From DASPWW01 sp035637595 (GTDB lineage: Bacteria > Actinomycetota > Thermoleophilia > Solirubrobacterales > 70-9): a stretch of DNA of 35,236 nt. Shown here one piece after another: positions 16,701 to 23,552 of this stretch (its first letter is position 1; each line of letters opens with the position of its first letter). The translations under genes and the position numbers were made by a program. The notes beneath the pieces were generated by a model. The model saw nothing but the letters and a program-made list of their open reading frames with translations, did no database searches and was not told where the DNA came from. The stretch spans positions 1 through 35,236 of the forward strand of contig DASPWW010000188.1 in assembly GCA_035637595.1 (NCBI GenBank). The letters are read 5' to 3'.

Positions 16701-18433
16701 CCCGAAACGCCTCGCCGGGCACCGACCTGATCTCGCCCTCGAACAACCACGACCTCTACTCGATCGAGGACCTCGCCGAGCTGATCGACGAGCTCAAGAC
16801 CGTCAACCCCGACGTGCGGGTCTCGGTCAAGGTCCCGGTGGTGCCGAACGTCGGCACGATCGGGCTGGGAATCGCGAAGGCCGGCGCCGACATCATCACG
16901 CTGTCGGGCTTCGAGGGCGGGACCGGCGCCGCGCGCCAGCACGCGCTGCGCCACGTCGGGCTGCCGTCCGACATCGGAACGCGCGCCGTTCACCGCGCGC
17001 TGATGGAGGCGGGGCTGCGCAACCGCGTCGAGATCTGGGCCGACGGCGGCTACCGCCACGCCCACGACATCGTGAAGCTCCACTGCATGGGCGCCAACCG
17101 CGTCGCCTTCGGCACCCTTGCGATGGTGTCGCTCGGCTGCACGATCTGCCGCGGCTGCCAGCTCGACACCTGCCACGTCGGGATCGCGACCCAGATCGAG
17201 ACCACCGAGCAGGCCCAGGAGCACGGCCTCAAGAAGTTCACGCCGCAGGCCGTCGACTCGGCGGCCGAGAACTGCGCCCGCTTCTTCCAGTCGATGGGCG
17301 AGGAGGTAAAGGCCGTCGTCGCCGAGCTGGGCTACGAGCGCGCCCAGGACCTGGTGGGGCGCTATGACCTGCTCGAGCAGATCTCCCACGCCGAGCGAAT
17401 CGACCTCTCCGAGCTGATCACGCCGCTCGAGGAGTACCTCGACCTCGAGCCCGCCGACCTGCCCGTCCCCGAGGAGGAGCTGGTCGAGGCGCGCGCCGAG
17501 GCCGGGCTGGTGCGGGCGCGGCCGATCCGCATGGAGCCCAAGCAGGCCTCGTCGCAGATCGCGGGCCTCGCCGCCGAGGTGTGCTCGGGAAGCGCCGTGC
17601 GCCAGGAGTTCCCGCGTCCCACCGACGCCCACGACCGCGTCCTCGGAACCGAGCTCGCCGGGGCGCTGGCGCGGGCGCGGATCTACGAGGGCGCGCCCGA
17701 GGGAACCGAGCACGACGTGCTCGCCGAGCTGTCGTTCAACGGCGGCTCGGTCGCCGGCCAGGGCTTCGGCGCCTTCAACGCCTACGGCGTCGTCGTCCGC
17801 GTCGAGGGCGGCGCCCAGGACGGCGTCGGCAAGACGATGCTCGGCGGCACCGTGTCGATCCTCAAGGGCAAGAACTCCGAGGGCCGGCGGGTCAACGGCT
17901 CGGTCGGCAAGTCATTTGCCTACGGCGCCCAGCGCGGCCGGCTGTTCGTCCAGGGATCGGCCGACTCGCGCTTCTGCATCCGGCTGTCGGGCGCCGACGT
18001 GGTCCTGGCGGGTGAGCCCGCCGAGCCGCTCGACGACGCGCGCGGCCTGCTCGCCGACCGCGCCAACGCCAAGGGCTTCGCGTTCGAGTACATGACCTCG
18101 GGCCGCGCCGTGGTGCTCGGCGACATCGGCCCCTGGGCGTGCTCGGGGATGACCGGCGGGCGCGTCTACGTCCGCGTCAACGAGTGGAACCTCGATCGCG
18201 CCGCGATCGAGCGCCGCCTCGGCGAGGGCGCCAAGGTCGAGCTCTCAGAGCTCGACGCCGAGGGCGAGCTCGACGTCCAGGACCTGCTCGACCACTACGC
18301 CGCCGAGCTGCGCGCAACCGACCAGGACGAGGAGTCCGAACGCATGCTGACGCTTGCGGCCGCCGCCTCGGACAACTTCCTCATGATCGTCCCGCACAGG
18401 GTCCAGGCGGACCCGAGCATCTCGACGGAGTAG
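13775..18433 (+). CDS. gltB: Glutamate synthase large (alpha) subunit
   Basis: Takes ammonia from glutamine through an internal tunnel to 2-oxoglutarate, yielding two glutamates. 1552 residues from ATG with GGAGG four bases upstream. Domains in order: class II glutamine amidotransferase with likely mature N-terminal Cys31 ('RDACAIYASVRKD'), 'HNRYSTNTWPSFKRVQPF' and oxyanion Asn in 'GHNGEINT' (near 225-255); central domain ('GSLGYDGPLAALSPER', 'GLGANGVCPYVMLEVI'); FMN barrel ('GFEGGTGAARQHALRHVG'); 3Fe-4S ligands C-x5-C-x4-C in 'GCTICRGCQLDTCHVGIATQ' (near 1120); and C-terminal GXGXG beta-helix ('GGSVAGQGFGAFNAYG', 'GGTVSILKGKNSEG'). It follows Cys with Ala rather than the usual Gly. No gltD lies next to it. 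A T-rich hairpin follows the stop. Confidence 0.95.
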   Translation: MRSRSSPSRYSPEQAWRPRVSPPSVEDRDACAIYASVRKDATPSREPVDLALISLQKMLHRAGNVDGEGDGCGLLVDIPRKIWAEEVRSGGHSPALALDAAFAVGHIFIERSQDLERGLHGAREILGQGGFRILAERTGAVDPAALGPTAREEEPHFWQIAGLVPEPERRDRVLFDLAIELERRLGFTIASFSPTTCVYKVMGAPKVLGSYFSELSDERFETVACFGHNRYSTNTWPSFKRVQPFSVLGHNGEINTIEQLRQEGRMLGVPIQPGSSDSQDLNRVIETLVNRDRLSLAEAMEMIVPPIVDEIRDLPDELHSFYMYLRQAMGPYAQGPVALISRHHDECVFSADAMGLRPLWQLETNEDFVFSSEPGVVSISGLASEPKPLGPGEKFMVTIDREKRASTLHTHEQLLRVVRDRWVKRTGAAEVAPYERALETGGPLEGPEIPGYAKAGPEEPVKVSDRILAGFGWQREDTKLVQQMASNGAEPIGSLGYDGPLAALSPERQNLADYFKETVAVVTNPAIDREREIEHFSTRAVFGRRPLIDDPATDTRTVETSFPVILGGHHEIAPLSDDVLREIAREHQTYLLEDLWEQFRGRAGALDISLLESETTAGAIERLKQEAVRKVAEGVELLVLTDRTVYEGDRRFLDPHLATSTVDQALKQFRVDPGEENLRRRCSLLLRSAAIRNVHDVMLALGLGANGVCPYVMLEVICVDDYRQDTDNICAALRKGIEKVISTIGIHESRGYARQFSSIGVKPELAELLQTPAFCASPKGGVGFAHLDAEADARHRILRGDEDDKPAKTFRFYPKVYKAAVAASNGTASYEDYSQKVRELEHTNPISMRHIVALKSDRDVPVDAASVDASVGHHDYPIVISSMSFGSQSEPAFRSYAQAARAINILCINGEGGEIRDMYGEFRKWRGQQVASGRFGVSAEMINSSYVAEIKIGQGAKPGEGGHLPGKKVSEKVAAARNASPGTDLISPSNNHDLYSIEDLAELIDELKTVNPDVRVSVKVPVVPNVGTIGLGIAKAGADIITLSGFEGGTGAARQHALRHVGLPSDIGTRAVHRALMEAGLRNRVEIWADGGYRHAHDIVKLHCMGANRVAFGTLAMVSLGCTICRGCQLDTCHVGIATQIETTEQAQEHGLKKFTPQAVDSAAENCARFFQSMGEEVKAVVAELGYERAQDLVGRYDLLEQISHAERIDLSELITPLEEYLDLEPADLPVPEEELVEARAEAGLVRARPIRMEPKQASSQIAGLAAEVCSGSAVRQEFPRPTDAHDRVLGTELAGALARARIYEGAPEGTEHDVLAELSFNGGSVAGQGFGAFNAYGVVVRVEGGAQDGVGKTMLGGTVSILKGKNSEGRRVNGSVGKSFAYGAQRGRLFVQGSADSRFCIRLSGADVVLAGEPAEPLDDARGLLADRANAKGFAFEYMTSGRAVVLGDIGPWACSGMTGGRVYVRVNEWNLDRAAIERRLGEGAKVELSELDAEGELDVQDLLDHYAAELRATDQDEESERMLTLAAAASDNFLMIVPHRVQADPSISTE

Positions 18434-18477
18434 GGCACCGGCCGCAAGGGGTGAAGTCGGCCGTCGAGCGCTGGCCG

Positions 18478-18497
18478 CCGGCACCTGGCCGGTTTTT
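18478..18497 (+). terminator. Intrinsic terminator of gltB
   Basis: CCGGC-acctg-GCCGG followed directly by five T residues, 45 bases after the gltB stop. The stem is short but GC-only and the T run makes it the clearest terminator in the window. Confidence 0.6.
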
Positions 18498-18607
18498 GCA
18501 CCGAATACGGGGGTGAATACAGGCCACGTCGCCAAACGCAGAAGCGCCTAGGCGACGCGCTCAACGCAAACGGCCAGCAGGAGCCGGTAGCCACGACTGG
18601 ACAGGTC

Positions 18608-18820
18608 TTAATCGAGCCAGCGCAGCGGGGATCGTCGCCGCTTGTGCGTTCCTAGTTGGCGAAGGAGCGCGACGATCAATGCGATTCCGCCCACGAGCAA
18701 AAACAAGAGCGCGAGGAAGGCAGGGCCAGCGCGTGTGACTCCGGCGCCCGGTATCGAGGCGGCGACGGCAACCAGGGCACCGCCAACAAGAAGCAGGCCA
18801 AATGCCAGCGCGAAAACCAT
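18608..18820 (-). CDS. Small two-helix membrane protein
   Basis: 70 residues starting 'MVFALAFGLLLVGGALVAVA'. Two hydrophobic segments (about 2-22 and 33-53) are separated by a short turn 'SIPGAGVTRAG', and the end is basic ('LGTHKRRRSPLRWLD'), so the C-terminus is likely cytoplasmic. The frame is open further upstream, but that part is arginine-rich and overlaps the start of the next gene on the other strand, so it is probably not coding. No Shine-Dalgarno is obvious. No family recognised; the alternating hydrophobic/loop pattern rather than homology is the only support. Confidence 0.45.
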   Translation of the reverse strand: MVFALAFGLLLVGGALVAVAASIPGAGVTRAGPAFLALLFLLVGGIALIVALLRQLGTHKRRRSPLRWLD

Positions 18821-18910
18821 CAACGAAGGCTTATACAGAGAAGGACTAAGCGTGACCCAACTCACACATACCGGGCCGAGGCGCGGCGTAGCGTGCATTC
18901 GAGGAAGTCG

Positions 18911-19351
18911 ATGAGCGCGGTTGCGAGTGATACGGGCGGCGACGCGTCGCGCTGGCGCACGCTCACCGGCCTGCTGACGGTCCTTCTCATGCTCCTCGTC
19001 GCGCACGACGTCGACCACGTCGTCAACGAGGGCCGGCTTTACGAGCTGCCGGTGGGGTTCTGGATCTTCCTGCCGTTCCAGTACGGAGCTTTCCTCGCCG
19101 TCCTGGTCATGGTGCGGCGGCGCGCCCCCAATGCGGCGACGCTGGCCGCGGCGCTCGGAGCGACGACGGTCGTCGGCTTCGCCGTCTCCCATGCGCTGCC
19201 GTTCGCCTTCGCCCCCTACGAGGACCCGCCCGCCTTCTCGTGGGTGCTCGTCTACGTGCCGATGGCGGTGGCGGCCGCGGTGTTCGCCGTAGCGCTGCGC
19301 CTGCGCTCGGCGACCGGCGCGACGGGCCGTCCCGAAGCGATGCGCGCCTGA
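18911..19351 (+). CDS. Small multi-pass membrane protein of unknown function
   Basis: 146 residues from ATG with GAGGAAG shortly upstream. A longer frame back to 18656 exists but is polar and reads through the reverse-strand small membrane gene. Four hydrophobic segments are visible (about 18-33, 46-66, 77-97, 107-128). A conserved-looking 'AHDVDHVVNEGRLYELP' sits after the first helix with several His/Asp/Glu residues that could bind metal or protons. The C-terminus is basic. Unrecognised family. Confidence 0.7.
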   Translation: MSAVASDTGGDASRWRTLTGLLTVLLMLLVAHDVDHVVNEGRLYELPVGFWIFLPFQYGAFLAVLVMVRRRAPNAATLAAALGATTVVGFAVSHALPFAFAPYEDPPAFSWVLVYVPMAVAAAVFAVALRLRSATGATGRPEAMRA

Positions 19352-19415
19352 TCGCATTCGGTGGTCGAGGGAACACTTGACCCCGCTATAGAGGGGGCAA
19401 CTGTGCACTCGATGC

Positions 19416-19434
19416 CGGAGCGCGATGCGCTCCG
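19416..19434. terminator. Hairpin between convergent genes, possible bidirectional terminator
   Basis: Perfect 8-bp stem CGGAGCGC-gat-GCGCTCCG in the 105-base gap between the membrane gene (ends 19351) and the FHA gene (ends 19457 on the other strand). No T run follows on either strand, so the role is inferred from position and stability. Confidence 0.4.
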
Positions 19435-19456
19435 CTTCCGTCGGCTGGACGGCCGC

Positions 19457-20050
19457 TCAGGCCGAGATTGCCGCGGGGTTGAGCGGCGGGCGGCTCATCG
19501 CCGTGTCGACGAGGTGGAGGCGGTAGCGGCCGATCTCGAGCTCGTCGCCGTCGCCGAGTGAGCTCCACTCTTCCCGCTCGCCGTTGACGAACAGGCCGTT
19601 GAGGCTGCGGTCGTCGAGCACGCGCAGGTCGCCCGAGTCCGTCTTGACGATCAGCGCGTGCCGCCGCGAGACGGTGGGGTCGTCGAGGCGGATGTCGGCG
19701 GTGATGCTGCGCCCGATCCGGGTCCAACCCTCAGGGATCGGGATCGCAGAGACCTCGCCGGCGTCGTCCTCGAAGCACAGGAAATGTCCCTCCGCGGTGA
19801 GCTCGCGGCGCAGGCGCCGCAGCCACGCCGGCTCGCCGGGCTCCTGCTCGACCGCGGGCTCCTCGCTCAGCGTCGTCTGCTCGAACAGCGATGCGCGGCG
19901 GAATTGCGACCCGCCGCAGGTCGGGCACTCGGGGACCTCGTCGAGGGCGGTCAGCGCGACCTGGAAGCCGCACTCGAGGCAGATGAACGATCCCGTCGCT
20001 GCGGCGTTCCCTGTCTCATAGACATTGGGTCCTGCTGCTTCGACTGCCAA
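19457..20050 (-). CDS. Zinc-ribbon plus FHA-domain protein, TTG start
   Basis: 197 residues. The N-terminal zinc ribbon is C-x2-C...C-x2-C: 'FICLECGFQVALTALDEV' then 'PECPTCGGSQF' (residues about 23-50). A linker of roughly 55 acidic residues follows. The FHA domain (about 105-190) has the phosphothreonine-binding pattern 'WTRIGRSITADIRLDDPTVS', 'SRRHALIV' and 'LDDRSLNGLFVNGE'. The Gly-Arg, Ser-x-x-His and Asn-Gly residues that contact phosphothreonine are all present, so it should read out Ser/Thr kinase signalling. The start is TTG with GGAGGAG four bases upstream; a longer open frame up to 20416 runs across the promoter region of the neighbour and is unlikely to be used. No kinase is adjacent. 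Confidence 0.88.
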   Translation of the reverse strand: MAVEAAGPNVYETGNAAATGSFICLECGFQVALTALDEVPECPTCGGSQFRRASLFEQTTLSEEPAVEQEPGEPAWLRRLRRELTAEGHFLCFEDDAGEVSAIPIPEGWTRIGRSITADIRLDDPTVSRRHALIVKTDSGDLRVLDDRSLNGLFVNGEREEWSSLGDGDELEIGRYRLHLVDTAMSRPPLNPAAISA

Positions 20051-20054
20051 CGCT

Positions 20055-20061
20055 CTCCTCC
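20055..20061 (-). promoter_or_regulatory. Ribosome binding site deciding the TTG start of the FHA gene
   Basis: GGAGGAG on the coding strand, 4 bases before TTG at 20050-20048. It is the only strong Shine-Dalgarno in this frame. Confidence 0.65.
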
Positions 20062-20191
20062 GGGCCGGGCCGGGCCGGAATCCAGCTGGTAACGAGAATA
20101 ACGTGGCCCTGCCGGCGGTGCGGTTACCCCCACCGGGAAAAGCCGCAAACTGCGGCCGGGAAACTAACGCGGACGCCGCCCGTTGCGTGAA

Positions 20192-20197
20192 TACAAT
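20192..20197 (+). promoter_or_regulatory. -10-like box for the SRPBCC gene
   Basis: TACAAT, 13 bases before the ATG at 20211, predicts a very short leader. This favours 20211 over the upstream GTG (20187) as start. A 6-bp hairpin GCCGCA-aac-TGCGGC lies upstream at 20142-20156. Confidence 0.35.
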
Positions 20198-20210
20198 CGC
20201 CCACGATCCG

Positions 20211-20723
20211 ATGGGCCCGATCTCCGCGAGCATCGTCGTCGACCAGCCGCGCGAGCGCGTCTTCGACTTCCTGTGCGACCTGGCCAACCGGGAGTCGTTC
20301 TCGGACCACTTCATCTCCGAGCTGCGCCTCGAGCGCCTGCCCTCGAGCGGGGTGGGGGCGGCGGCGCGATTTCGCACCGAGCCGCCTTTCACCACGCTGT
20401 GGATGGAGACGATCATCGAGGAGGCGGAGCGCCCCCACCGGATCTACGAGCGCGGGCGCGGGGGCCGCATCGACCGCATCCCGGTGTTCACGGTCTGGGA
20501 GCTTGTCGGCGAGCCGGGCGGTGCGACGGAGCTGCGGCTGACGTTCTGGACCGAGCCGTCCCACCCGGTCGACCGCGCCCGGGAGCTGTTCGGGGCAACG
20601 CGCTGGTATCGCCGCCAGTGGCGCCGCGCGCTGCGGCGTCTCAAGGGGCTTCTCGAGTCCGGCGCGAGCGTCGAGCCCGTGCGCGTCGCGGGCGAGGACC
20701 GGATCCCCGCCGCGCCACGCTGA
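20211..20723 (+). CDS. SRPBCC (polyketide cyclase/START-like) family protein
   Basis: 170 residues: 'ISASIVVDQPRERVFDFLCD' is the typical N-terminal strand and helix of the SRPBCC fold. 'FRTEPPFTTLWMETIIEEAE' and 'TVWELVGEPGGATELRLTFW' supply the beta-sheet, and a basic C-terminal helix ('RWYRRQWRRALRRLKGLLES') closes the hydrophobic pocket. Such proteins bind or transform lipids or aromatic ligands; the ligand is unknown here. A lipoprotein and a small membrane protein follow on the same strand. Start chosen for the short leader after a TACAAT box. Confidence 0.82.
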   Translation: MGPISASIVVDQPRERVFDFLCDLANRESFSDHFISELRLERLPSSGVGAAARFRTEPPFTTLWMETIIEEAERPHRIYERGRGGRIDRIPVFTVWELVGEPGGATELRLTFWTEPSHPVDRARELFGATRWYRRQWRRALRRLKGLLESGASVEPVRVAGEDRIPAAPR

Positions 20724-20743
20724 GAAATAGACTGGCGCCGCCG

Positions 20744-21298
20744 GTGCGGGTGCACCCCAACATCACGCTCACACGCCTGCTCGCCCTCGCCGCGGCGGTC
20801 GGCGCGGTGTCGGTGATCGCGGCGGGATGCGGGATCGACGAGAACGAGCGCAGCGTCAAGGAGGGCGAGGCGGTCGAGCTCGGCGATCTGCGCTACAACG
20901 TCCAGATCACCCGCTTCCTCAACCCGGACGACCCCGAGGACGTCGCCTACCTCCAGGGCGAGCCCGACCCCGCGCCGGGCAAGGCCTACCTGGGCGTCTT
21001 CATGACGATCGAGAACGCAGGCGACGACGCGCAGGACGTGCCCGGCGACTTCAGGGTCGTCGACACGCGCGACGAGACGTACGAGCCGAAGCCCAACGAC
21101 AGCCCCTATGCGCTCAAGCCCGGAACGTCGATCCCGCCCGACGAGCAGATCCCGGCGCCCGGCACGCCGGCCGCCGCCGGCCCGATCCAGGGGGCGATGT
21201 TGCTGTTCGAGGTCGACCAGGGCGTGACCGAGAACCGCCCCCTGGAGCTGGAGATTCCCTCGGCGTCCGGGGACGGGCGCGTCCAGCTGGACATCTAG
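20744..21298 (+). CDS. Lipoprotein with DUF4352-like extracellular domain
   Basis: 184 residues from GTG (a second GTG is two codons on). The signal peptide 'LTRLLALAAAVGAVSVIAAG' runs into lipobox AAGC, so the Cys of 'AAGCGIDEN' is lipidated and the protein is anchored outside the membrane. The mature part has a proline/aspartate-rich beta domain: 'GDLRYNVQITRFLNPDDPED', 'KAYLGVFMTIENAGDDAQDV', 'DFRVVDTRDETYEP' and 'GAMLLFEVDQGVTENRPLEL'. This pattern fits DUF4352-type telokin-like domains. Function unknown. 20 bases separate it from the SRPBCC gene and its stop abuts the next start. Confidence 0.85.
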   Translation: MRVHPNITLTRLLALAAAVGAVSVIAAGCGIDENERSVKEGEAVELGDLRYNVQITRFLNPDDPEDVAYLQGEPDPAPGKAYLGVFMTIENAGDDAQDVPGDFRVVDTRDETYEPKPNDSPYALKPGTSIPPDEQIPAPGTPAAAGPIQGAMLLFEVDQGVTENRPLELEIPSASGDGRVQLDI

Positions 21299-21649
21299 AT
21301 GGCAGCGACGCCCGAAACCACCTCGGTCGCGACCTCGACGCGGGCGCTGCAGATACTGCTGGTCGTCGCGGCGATCGCCGCGCTGCTCGTGCTCGTAGGG
21401 ATCTTCGGGACCGCGGTGTCCGTCGCGGCCCTGGTCGTGATGGTCGTGGTGGCCGTGGTCACGGCACCCGCGGCGCGCGGCCGCGGCGGCGGCTGGTGGC
21501 TGCTGCTCGCGGGCGGGACGGCGCTCTCGGTCGGCGGCGCCCTGCTGGCCCAGGTCGCGAACACCCTGGGCGGCCTGCTCGCCGTGATCGGCGGGATGCT
21601 CGTCGTGATCGCCGCCGCGGTCGGCTTCCCGACCGGGGAAGAGCAATAG
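21299..21649 (+). CDS. Small multi-pass membrane protein
   Basis: 116 residues starting on the base after the lipoprotein's stop codon. A polar N-terminus of about 15 residues is followed by three to four hydrophobic segments ('ILLVVAAIAALLVLVGIFG', 'VAALVVMVVVAVVTA', 'LLLAGGTALSVGGALLA', 'LAVIGGMLVVIAAAV'). A basic loop 'PAARGRGGG' between helices is likely cytoplasmic. No recognised family. It probably works with the lipoprotein, to judge from their direct juxtaposition. Confidence 0.75.
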   Translation: MAATPETTSVATSTRALQILLVVAAIAALLVLVGIFGTAVSVAALVVMVVVAVVTAPAARGRGGGWWLLLAGGTALSVGGALLAQVANTLGGLLAVIGGMLVVIAAAVGFPTGEEQ

Positions 21650-21662
21650 GCCTTCGGGCCCT

Positions 21663-23450
21663 CTAGCCCAGGAGCTTTGCGGCCAGCACCTGGCGGGCGA
21701 TCGGCGCCGCGACCTCGCCGCCGTCGCCCTCCGCGTCGACGATCATCACCGCGACGGCGATCTCCGGTGACTCGGCGGGGGCAAAGCACGTGAACCACGC
21801 ATCGAGCTTCTGCTCCGGCTCCTCGCCCTCGGCCGGAGGCTCCTCCCCCGCCTCGAGGGCGTCGGGCCCCAACTCGGCGGTGCCCGTCTTGCCCGCGACG
21901 TGTATGCCGGGCAGAGCCGCAGCCACCCCCGTGCCGCTGTTTACGACCTCGAGCATCAGGTCGCGCAGCGTCGACGCGACCTTCGGCGTCGTGACCCGTA
22001 CGGGCTGAACGTCGGGACCCAGCTCCGGGTCGGTGACGAGCGGGGTGGGGCTTCGCTCGCCCTCGTTGGCGACCGTCTGCGCGATCGAGGCCATCTCGAG
22101 CGGGGTCGCGAGCACCTGGCCCTGGCCGATCGCCGACTCGCCGACCTCGACGTCGGTGTCGAGCGCCTCGGGGATCTCGCTCTCGGGAGGATCGACGACG
22201 GCCGTCGCCGCGGCGTCGTAGAGCGCCGGCGGGGCGTTGAACCCGTAGCGCTCCGCCGCGTCGACGAGGGCCTCGCCGCCGACCCTGACTCCGAGCGGGG
22301 CGAACACGGTGTTGCACGACTTGGCGAAGCTCTCGACGAAGGTGCCGCCGCACGGTTCGTCGTGGGCGTTGCTGATCTCGCGGCCGATCTCGGAGTTGGC
22401 CGTCTCGACCGGGAACGTGTCGTCGAGCTCCACGGCGTCGGCCTCGAGCGCGGCGGTAGTGGTCACGATCTTGAAGGTGGAGCCCGGGGGCTGGGGGGCC
22501 GAGAAGGCGATTCCTGAAAGCGCCCTCACCGAGCCGTCGTCGGTGTCGAGCACGGCGACGCCCCCGAAGCGGTCGCCCAGCGCGGTGACCGCGATCTCCT
22601 GGAGCGCGGGGTCGATCGACGTGTGAACCGGCTCGCCCGGACGGGGTTCGCCGCTCGCCAGCACGCGACTATCGCCGCCGTCGCCCTTGTCGCTGACGGC
22701 GAGCAGCTCGCCGCCCGGCTGTCCGGCGAGCCTCAGGTTGAAGGCCTGCTCCAGCCCGCTCACCCCGGTCGCGGAGCCCTCGGGGAAGCCAAACGCGGCG
22801 AGCTCCTCGGCCTGAGCGCGCTTCGGTGTGCCGACCACGCCCGCGACGTTGGTCGCCGCGACTCCGAGCGGCGAGCTGCGCGCCGCGGGCGGTCCCTCGG
22901 CCAGCGGGGTTTCGTCGCGCGCCAGGATCGGGGCGCGCTCGGGGACGTCCTCGCGGCGATCGAGGTGCTCACCGGCCCGGAGTCCCGGGAAGACGAGGTG
23001 CGGCTCCCAGGCGATCGCGTCGCCGTCGACCGGAAGCACGAGGCTGTCCTCCACCGTGCCGAACGCGTGCGTGGCGATCCTCAGCGGCACGGTGACGACG
23101 TCGGTTCCCGATGACGACTTCGGTCCCTCGGCATCCCCCGGGTCGACCGTGTCGACGGTCGCCGTGCGCTGTGCCTCGGTGTAGGTGGCGGTGAACTCGT
23201 CGAGCGGGTAGCGCGCCTGGGCCTCGTCGGTCAGCTCGGCGTGCATCGCGGCGAAGTCCTGGCCCGCCCATGCGTCGGCGAAGCGCTGCGCCGCCTCGCG
23301 CGCCGGCGAGCTGGCCCCGACCGCCGCTCCGGCGATGAACGACGCCACGCAGAGGAGGACGACCGGGAGTGCTCGCGTTAGAAGCCGGCGGCGGCGCGCC
23401 GCCGCGGCGCCGATCGGGCTCAACCGGGGAGCGATCGAGTACGTTGCCAT
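21663..23450 (-). CDS. Class B penicillin-binding protein (DD-transpeptidase)
   Basis: 595 residues. Peptidoglycan cross-linking enzyme anchored by one N-terminal helix ('ALPVVLLCVASFIAGAAVGA'). Residues about 50-150 are an NTF2-like MecA_N domain ('AAQRFADAWAGQDFAAMHAE'). Then a dimerisation region ('SGLEQAFNLRLAGQPGGEL') and the transpeptidase: SxxK in 'PPGSTFKIVTTTAALEAD' (Ser near 323), SxN in 'FAKSCNTVFAPLG' (near 377), KTG in 'HVAGKTGTAELG' (near 520). All catalytic motifs are intact. No PASTA domains. The ATG at 23450 is preferred over a start at 23507 because it gives a short basic N-terminus before the membrane helix. Divergent from the MarP-like protease gene. Confidence 0.93.
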   Translation of the reverse strand: MATYSIAPRLSPIGAAAARRRRLLTRALPVVLLCVASFIAGAAVGASSPAREAAQRFADAWAGQDFAAMHAELTDEAQARYPLDEFTATYTEAQRTATVDTVDPGDAEGPKSSSGTDVVTVPLRIATHAFGTVEDSLVLPVDGDAIAWEPHLVFPGLRAGEHLDRREDVPERAPILARDETPLAEGPPAARSSPLGVAATNVAGVVGTPKRAQAEELAAFGFPEGSATGVSGLEQAFNLRLAGQPGGELLAVSDKGDGGDSRVLASGEPRPGEPVHTSIDPALQEIAVTALGDRFGGVAVLDTDDGSVRALSGIAFSAPQPPGSTFKIVTTTAALEADAVELDDTFPVETANSEIGREISNAHDEPCGGTFVESFAKSCNTVFAPLGVRVGGEALVDAAERYGFNAPPALYDAAATAVVDPPESEIPEALDTDVEVGESAIGQGQVLATPLEMASIAQTVANEGERSPTPLVTDPELGPDVQPVRVTTPKVASTLRDLMLEVVNSGTGVAAALPGIHVAGKTGTAELGPDALEAGEEPPAEGEEPEQKLDAWFTCFAPAESPEIAVAVMIVDAEGDGGEVAAPIARQVLAAKLLG

Positions 23451-23552
23451 CCCCGCGGGGCGGACGGCGTCCCCTCGCAGAGCGGACCACACGGGTTCAC
23501 CCCCCAAATCTAGCCACTTGGCCCACTCCCGGCTGCAAGCGCATCACCACGC

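Noticed and set aside
13835..17713. 1292-codon open frame antisense to gltB
   Set aside because: Arg/Asp/Val-rich low-complexity translation typical of the opposite strand of a GC-rich gene, with gltB's full domain set on the other strand.
18527..18557. 7-bp stem CGTCGCC/GGCGACG with 17-base loop
   Set aside because: Long loop and GC-rich context make chance likely; the T-tailed hairpin at 18478 already explains termination of gltB.
20051..20416. N-terminal extension of the FHA protein (to 319 residues)
   Set aside because: Translation is basic and low-complexity, and it overlaps the promoter and coding region of the divergent SRPBCC gene; a strong ribosome site precedes the TTG at 20050.
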